DNA from: an uncultured Clostridia bacterium
Lineage (GTDB): Bacteria > Bacillota_A > Clostridia > Christensenellales > Aristaeellaceae
Direction of reading: 5' to 3'
Assembly: GCA_946613955.1 (NCBI GenBank)
Contig: CAMOGC010000046.1
Location: 1-10,200 of the forward strand
Length of the DNA: 10,200 bases
The notes below the pieces were generated by a model, which was given only the letters and a program-made list of their open reading frames with translations, searched no databases and was not told the DNA's origin. Position 1 is the first letter of the stretch. Each line of letters begins with the position of its first letter. Positions 6,971-10,200 of this stretch are shown here, in pieces. Position numbers and translations under genes: made by a program.

Positions 6971-8814
6971 TGCGGATCCCGATGCTGATTCTGATGCTGG
7001 CGGCCTGCTTTCTGGCGGCGATTCTGAATCTGGCGGTGAAAAGCCGCTATGACCGGGCCTTCACCCGGATCGCCCTTTTGCTGACCGGGGCCATCGGCGC
7101 GGTGATGTACGGATACGGCTATGCCTGGACCCTGGGCTTTACGCCCGTGGCGCTGTTCCGGGCGCTGCTGGCGGTCTGCCGGATGTTCGCGGGGATCAAC
7201 GATCTGTCCGCCATCCAGGAGGCGCCCTGGTTCCGCAGCCCCGCGGTGATGACGATTTTCTGGATGGGGCATTTTCTGGGCTTTTACGTGACCGCCAGTG
7301 CCACGATTACTACCCTGGGGGAAAGGCTTTTGCGGCGGATCCGGGTGCTGATGCTGAAAAGAGGGCCGCTGCTGCTGATATACGGGGCGGGGGAGAATGC
7401 CATCCAGTACGGAAAGGACGCGGCGCAGAAAAAGCACCGGGCTATCCTGTATGTCGATCCGGAGGACCGGGGCGTGGAAGCCACGGTCAAAACCTTCGGG
7501 GCCCTGGCCGACAGCGGAAAGGACGCCCTGCATCCGGACGCGGGCTTCCTGCGGCGGATCGGGATGAAGCCCGGCGGGCGGAACCTGGAGGTGGCCCTCC
7601 TGCACGGGAACGGGCCCGGCAGCCTGCGCTTCGCCATGGAGATGCGGGACGCGCTCGCGGAGGCGGGCATCGGACCGGAGCAGACGAGCCTTATGGCCTG
7701 CGGGATCGGAGAGGCGGAGGATCGGCTGCTGGCTGCCGCGGGAAAAGGATACGGCAGCGTGTATGTTTTCGATGAATATGAGCTGGCCGCGCGGCAGGTG
7801 ATCCGGTATTATCCGCCCTGCGACAGCGTGACCTTTGACGAAGCTGGCCGGGCGGAGCAGGATTACCACGCGGTGATCGTGGGCTTCGGCCGGATGGGCC
7901 GGGCGATGCTGAACCATCTGGTCATGAACGGCCAGATGGAGGGATCCAGCTTCCGGGTCGATGTCTTCGACACCCTGCCCCAGGACGGGCCATTGCTGGA
8001 TCATCCGATGCAGGAGGCCTACGATATCCGCTTCCACAGCGCGGGCGGCCATTCGAGGGATTTCTACGCCTTTCTCCGGGAACACCTGGGGAAGGTTCAG
8101 GCCATCTTTCTGTGCACCGGGGCCGCGGCGGAAAACGCGGACATGGCGGACGACCTGACCGCCTGGTATCATCAGAATCCGGAACGGCCCGCCCTGATCT
8201 CGGTTTCCAGGGAGGGGATTTTCGCCATCGACCGGGACGGATGCGAAACGGTGTATTCCGGCCTGTACCGGACCGACGTGCTGGATCCCCGCCGGATGGA
8301 CGCCCGGGCAATGCAGATTCACGCCGTCTGGGCGAAAAACCCGAAAGGCCCGGAGGAAGCGTGGAAAAGCTGCGACGCCTTCGGGCGGGCCAGCTGCCGG
8401 GCGGCGGTGGACTTCTATCCGACGCTGCTGCGGGCGGCGGGCCGCCAGCAGGAGGAAGTCATCGGGGGGAACTGGCCGCCGGAAGGGGAGATGATGGAAA
8501 ACCTGGCCCGGACGGAGCATCTGCGCTGGTGCGCCTTCCATTCCGTGATGGGCTACCGCCCGATGAGCGAGGCGGAATTTGAGGAGCAGGTTCGCCGGCT
8601 GCGCCAGGGGCAGGACATTTCCCTGGGCAAGGATCGGGAGAGGCGGCTTCATGCCTGCCTGGTGCCCTGGGAGCAGCTGGACGCGCTTTCGGAAAAGGTC
8701 GGCGAGGTTACGGGCCGGCGGGTGGACTACAAGGAGATGGACCGGGAAAACGTCCGGGCCCTGGCGCAGGTGCTGAAGGCCTCCGTGAGGATGGAGAGGG
8801 GCGCGGAGCCGTGA
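6967..8814 (+). CDS. Paralogous RCK-RyR membrane protein with a degenerate pore
   Basis: A 615-residue protein with the same plan as its upstream neighbour. Membrane segments are about 4-24, 35-57 and 93-117; the Lys/Arg-rich loop 25-34 should be cytoplasmic, putting the N-terminus outside. [10 protein letters not shown] (119-128) aligns with [10 protein letters not shown] of the neighbour. The first Rossmann unit starts [15 protein letters not shown] (135-149), the second [14 protein letters not shown] (302-315) with a full GxGxx[10 protein letters not shown] (447-455) and the [12 protein letters not shown] stretch match the helical segment of the neighbour. The RyR domain spans about 508-605: [13 protein letters not shown] (512-524), [15 protein letters not shown] (562-576), [13 protein letters not shown] (587-599). 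Between TM2 and TM3, AGINDL (75-80) stands where the neighbour has VGYGDL, so the K+ filter is not kept. ATGA overlap upstream, AGGAGG 10 nt before the start and GTGA overlap downstream suggest coupled translation and a shared complex. Confidence 0.8.
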   Translation: MMRIPMLILMLAACFLAAILNLAVKSRYDRAFTRIALLLTGAIGAVMYGYGYAWTLGFTPVALFRALLAVCRMFAGINDLSAIQEAPWFRSPAVMTIFWMGHFLGFYVTASATITTLGERLLRRIRVLMLKRGPLLLIYGAGENAIQYGKDAAQKKHRAILYVDPEDRGVEATVKTFGALADSGKDALHPDAGFLRRIGMKPGGRNLEVALLHGNGPGSLRFAMEMRDALAEAGIGPEQTSLMACGIGEAEDRLLAAAGKGYGSVYVFDEYELAARQVIRYYPPCDSVTFDEAGRAEQDYHAVIVGFGRMGRAMLNHLVMNGQMEGSSFRVDVFDTLPQDGPLLDHPMQEAYDIRFHSAGGHSRDFYAFLREHLGKVQAIFLCTGAAAENADMADDLTAWYHQNPERPALISVSREGIFAIDRDGCETVYSGLYRTDVLDPRRMDARAMQIHAVWAKNPKGPEEAWKSCDAFGRASCRAAVDFYPTLLRAAGRQQEEVIGGNWPPEGEMMENLARTEHLRWCAFHSVMGYRPMSEAEFEEQVRRLRQGQDISLGKDRERRLHACLVPWEQLDALSEKVGEVTGRRVDYKEMDRENVRALAQVLKASVRMERGAEP

Positions 8815-10190
8815 GCGAGAAGATTTACGACGCCTTTATCAGCTACAGCCATCAGGATCTGAAATGGGGAAAATGGCTGCAGAAGCGGCTGGAGAATTAC
8901 CGGATTCCCCGGGGCCTTCGGGGGGAGGAAGGCAGAGGGCATCTGCGCGTCTTCCGGGACCAGACGGATCTGGCGGGGGTGGAGCTGCACGATTCCCTGC
9001 AGAAGGCGCTGGAGAGCGCCCGCTATCTGATCGTCATCTGTTCCCCGGCCTCGGCGGCCTCAAAGTGGGTCAACGAGGAGGTGCTGGCCTTTCAGCGGCT
9101 GGGCGGTGGGGATCGGATCATCCCCTTCATCGTGGCCGGGGAGCCGGGCAGCGACCGGCCGGAGCAGGAATGCTATCCCCCGGCCCTGCGGAATCTGGAG
9201 GACCGGGAGCTGCTGGGTGCCAATGTCCAGGAAATCGGCAGGGGCAAGGCGTCCCTGAAGGTGCTGTCCATCCTGCTGGAGGTCCGGTTCAACCGCCTGG
9301 CGGACCGGGACCGGAAGCGGAGATGGATCCGGGGCCTGACGATGGGCGCGGCGGCGCTGGCCGCGGCGGTTATCGGCGTCACGGTTTGGGCCCGGGAGCG
9401 GGCGGCGGCCTACGACGGATACGCCGCGACGCTTTTGACCAAGCAGCGGGAGGATTTTGACGAGAAGGACACGGCGCTGCTGGAGCGGTCCGCGGAGCTT
9501 GGAAACGTGGTGGCCATGCGGATCCTGGCGGACTGCTGCTCCCGGGGATACGGCGGCCCCGTCGACGAGGAAAAGGCCTTTTTCTGGCGGAAAAGGGCTG
9601 CGGAGATGGGGGACACGGCCTCCATGGTGGAGCTGATGAACCATTACGTAAACGGCATCGGCACGGAGAGAAACCTTGCGGAGGGCTACGCCTGGGCCCG
9701 CAGGGTCGCTGACAGCGGCAACGGGGAAGCCATGCGGATCATCGGGAACATGTATATGAACGGCATGGGCGTGGAAGAAAACGAAGGGGAGGCCTTCGCC
9801 TGGTTTCAGAAGGCGGCGGAGGCCGGGAACGCCCCGGGCATGTTCCAGCTTTCCGTGTGCTATATTCTGGGGATGGGAACGGAAAAAAATATCCCTCTGG
9901 GAATTTCCTGGGCGGAGAAGGCTGCCGCGGCCGGGGACACCCGCGCCATGGTGACCCTGGGAACGGTATACAGGCTGGGGGATCAGATTCCGGAGGATCC
10001 GGAAAAATCCTTCGAATGGTACCGAAGGGCCGCGGCCTCCGGCGAGGCGGAGGGCCTGTATCGCATGGGTTGGTGTATCGAGAACGATTACGGAATGCAA
10101 AACGCCGCCCGGGCCTGGTATGAGGCCGCCGCGGAGGCCGGCAGCGAAGAGGCGAAGGAGGCCCTGGAAAGAATGGGCAGGCAGCCCTGA
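8811..10190 (+). CDS. TIR domain protein with one TM segment and Sel1 repeats
   Basis: A 459-residue protein. The TIR domain covers about residues 4-140: YDAFISYSHQD (6-16), VFRDQTDL (47-54), LIVICSP (73-79) and SKWVNEE (84-90). Glu90 sits four residues after Trp86, the position of the catalytic Glu of NAD-cleaving TIR domains such as SARM1. A very basic stretch RDRKRRWIR (166-174) precedes one hydrophobic helix (175-194), so the TIR should be cytoplasmic and the rest outside. Residues about 228-450 hold about six Sel1-like repeats of ~36 residues, for example AMRIIGNMYMNGMGV then AFAWFQKAAEAGN, a fold used for protein binding. The GTG start at 8811 overlaps the previous stop (GTGA), with GGAGAGGGG 9 nt upstream. 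The GTG is preferred as it keeps the complete first TIR strand. Likely the enzymatic or sensing partner of the two channel-like proteins. Confidence 0.9.
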   Translation: MSEKIYDAFISYSHQDLKWGKWLQKRLENYRIPRGLRGEEGRGHLRVFRDQTDLAGVELHDSLQKALESARYLIVICSPASAASKWVNEEVLAFQRLGGGDRIIPFIVAGEPGSDRPEQECYPPALRNLEDRELLGANVQEIGRGKASLKVLSILLEVRFNRLADRDRKRRWIRGLTMGAAALAAAVIGVTVWARERAAAYDGYAATLLTKQREDFDEKDTALLERSAELGNVVAMRILADCCSRGYGGPVDEEKAFFWRKRAAEMGDTASMVELMNHYVNGIGTERNLAEGYAWARRVADSGNGEAMRIIGNMYMNGMGVEENEGEAFAWFQKAAEAGNAPGMFQLSVCYILGMGTEKNIPLGISWAEKAAAAGDTRAMVTLGTVYRLGDQIPEDPEKSFEWYRRAAASGEAEGLYRMGWCIENDYGMQNAARAWYEAAAEAGSEEAKEALERMGRQP

Positions 10191-10200
10191 CAGGGGAGAA

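Noticed and set aside
6571..8652. A 693-codon open frame on the minus strand opposite the channel genes
   Set aside because: Pro/Arg/His-rich antisense frame with no recognisable domain. The plus-strand proteins have clear TM, Rossmann and RyR motifs.
1..10200. tRNA, rRNA, CRISPR arrays, transposases, riboswitches
   Set aside because: None seen. The only repeats are the coding duplication at 59-670, the promoter duplication at 786-963, and the two operator palindromes. No transposase motifs or regularly spaced repeats are present.

Overview
The window is about 10 kb of GC-rich bacterial DNA with strong AAGGAGG-type ribosome binding sites, short intergenic gaps, sigma-70-like promoters and an intrinsic terminator. 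This suggests a high-GC member of the Clostridia (Firmicutes), possibly a gut or rumen lineage. That is an inference from style only; there is no rRNA or marker gene here that fixes the taxon.

Left part (1-2311): two divergently transcribed genes for exported proteins of unknown function are separated by a ~400-bp promoter region. On the minus strand (41-754) is a small secreted protein made of two near-identical ~100-residue repeats. On the plus strand (1151-2260) is a 369-residue exported protein that ends in a strong intrinsic terminator. The shared intergenic region holds a recognisable promoter for each gene, plus a diverged ~100-bp tandem duplication of the minus-strand promoter region.

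Middle (2401-5386): a complete ATP-dependent Lon protease (minus) and a TetR-family regulator (plus) are divergent. Between them are two palindromic sites with TTGACA/TGTCAA arms. The two arms of one palindrome are the -35 hexamers of the two opposed promoters, so one dimeric repressor could shut both. The TetR protein is the obvious candidate.

Right part (4835-10190): the tetR gene is followed after 33 bp by three genes with 4-base start/stop overlaps, so this looks like one operon. The first is a two-TM K+-channel-like protein with a TVGYGD filter, two Rossmann/RCK-like domains and a C-terminal ryanodine-receptor (RyR) domain. The second is a paralogue with the same layout, an extra N-terminal TM segment and a degenerate filter. 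The third is a TIR domain protein with one TM segment and about six Sel1 repeats. This is the most interesting part of the window. It looks like a membrane-based TIR/RyR signalling or anti-phage module in which a TIR enzyme (NAD+ cleavage or a nucleotide signal) is coupled to an RCK-RyR ion channel pair, under a TetR switch shared with lon. The domain calls are read from sequence motifs; the functional coupling is inference. The operon may continue beyond the right edge.
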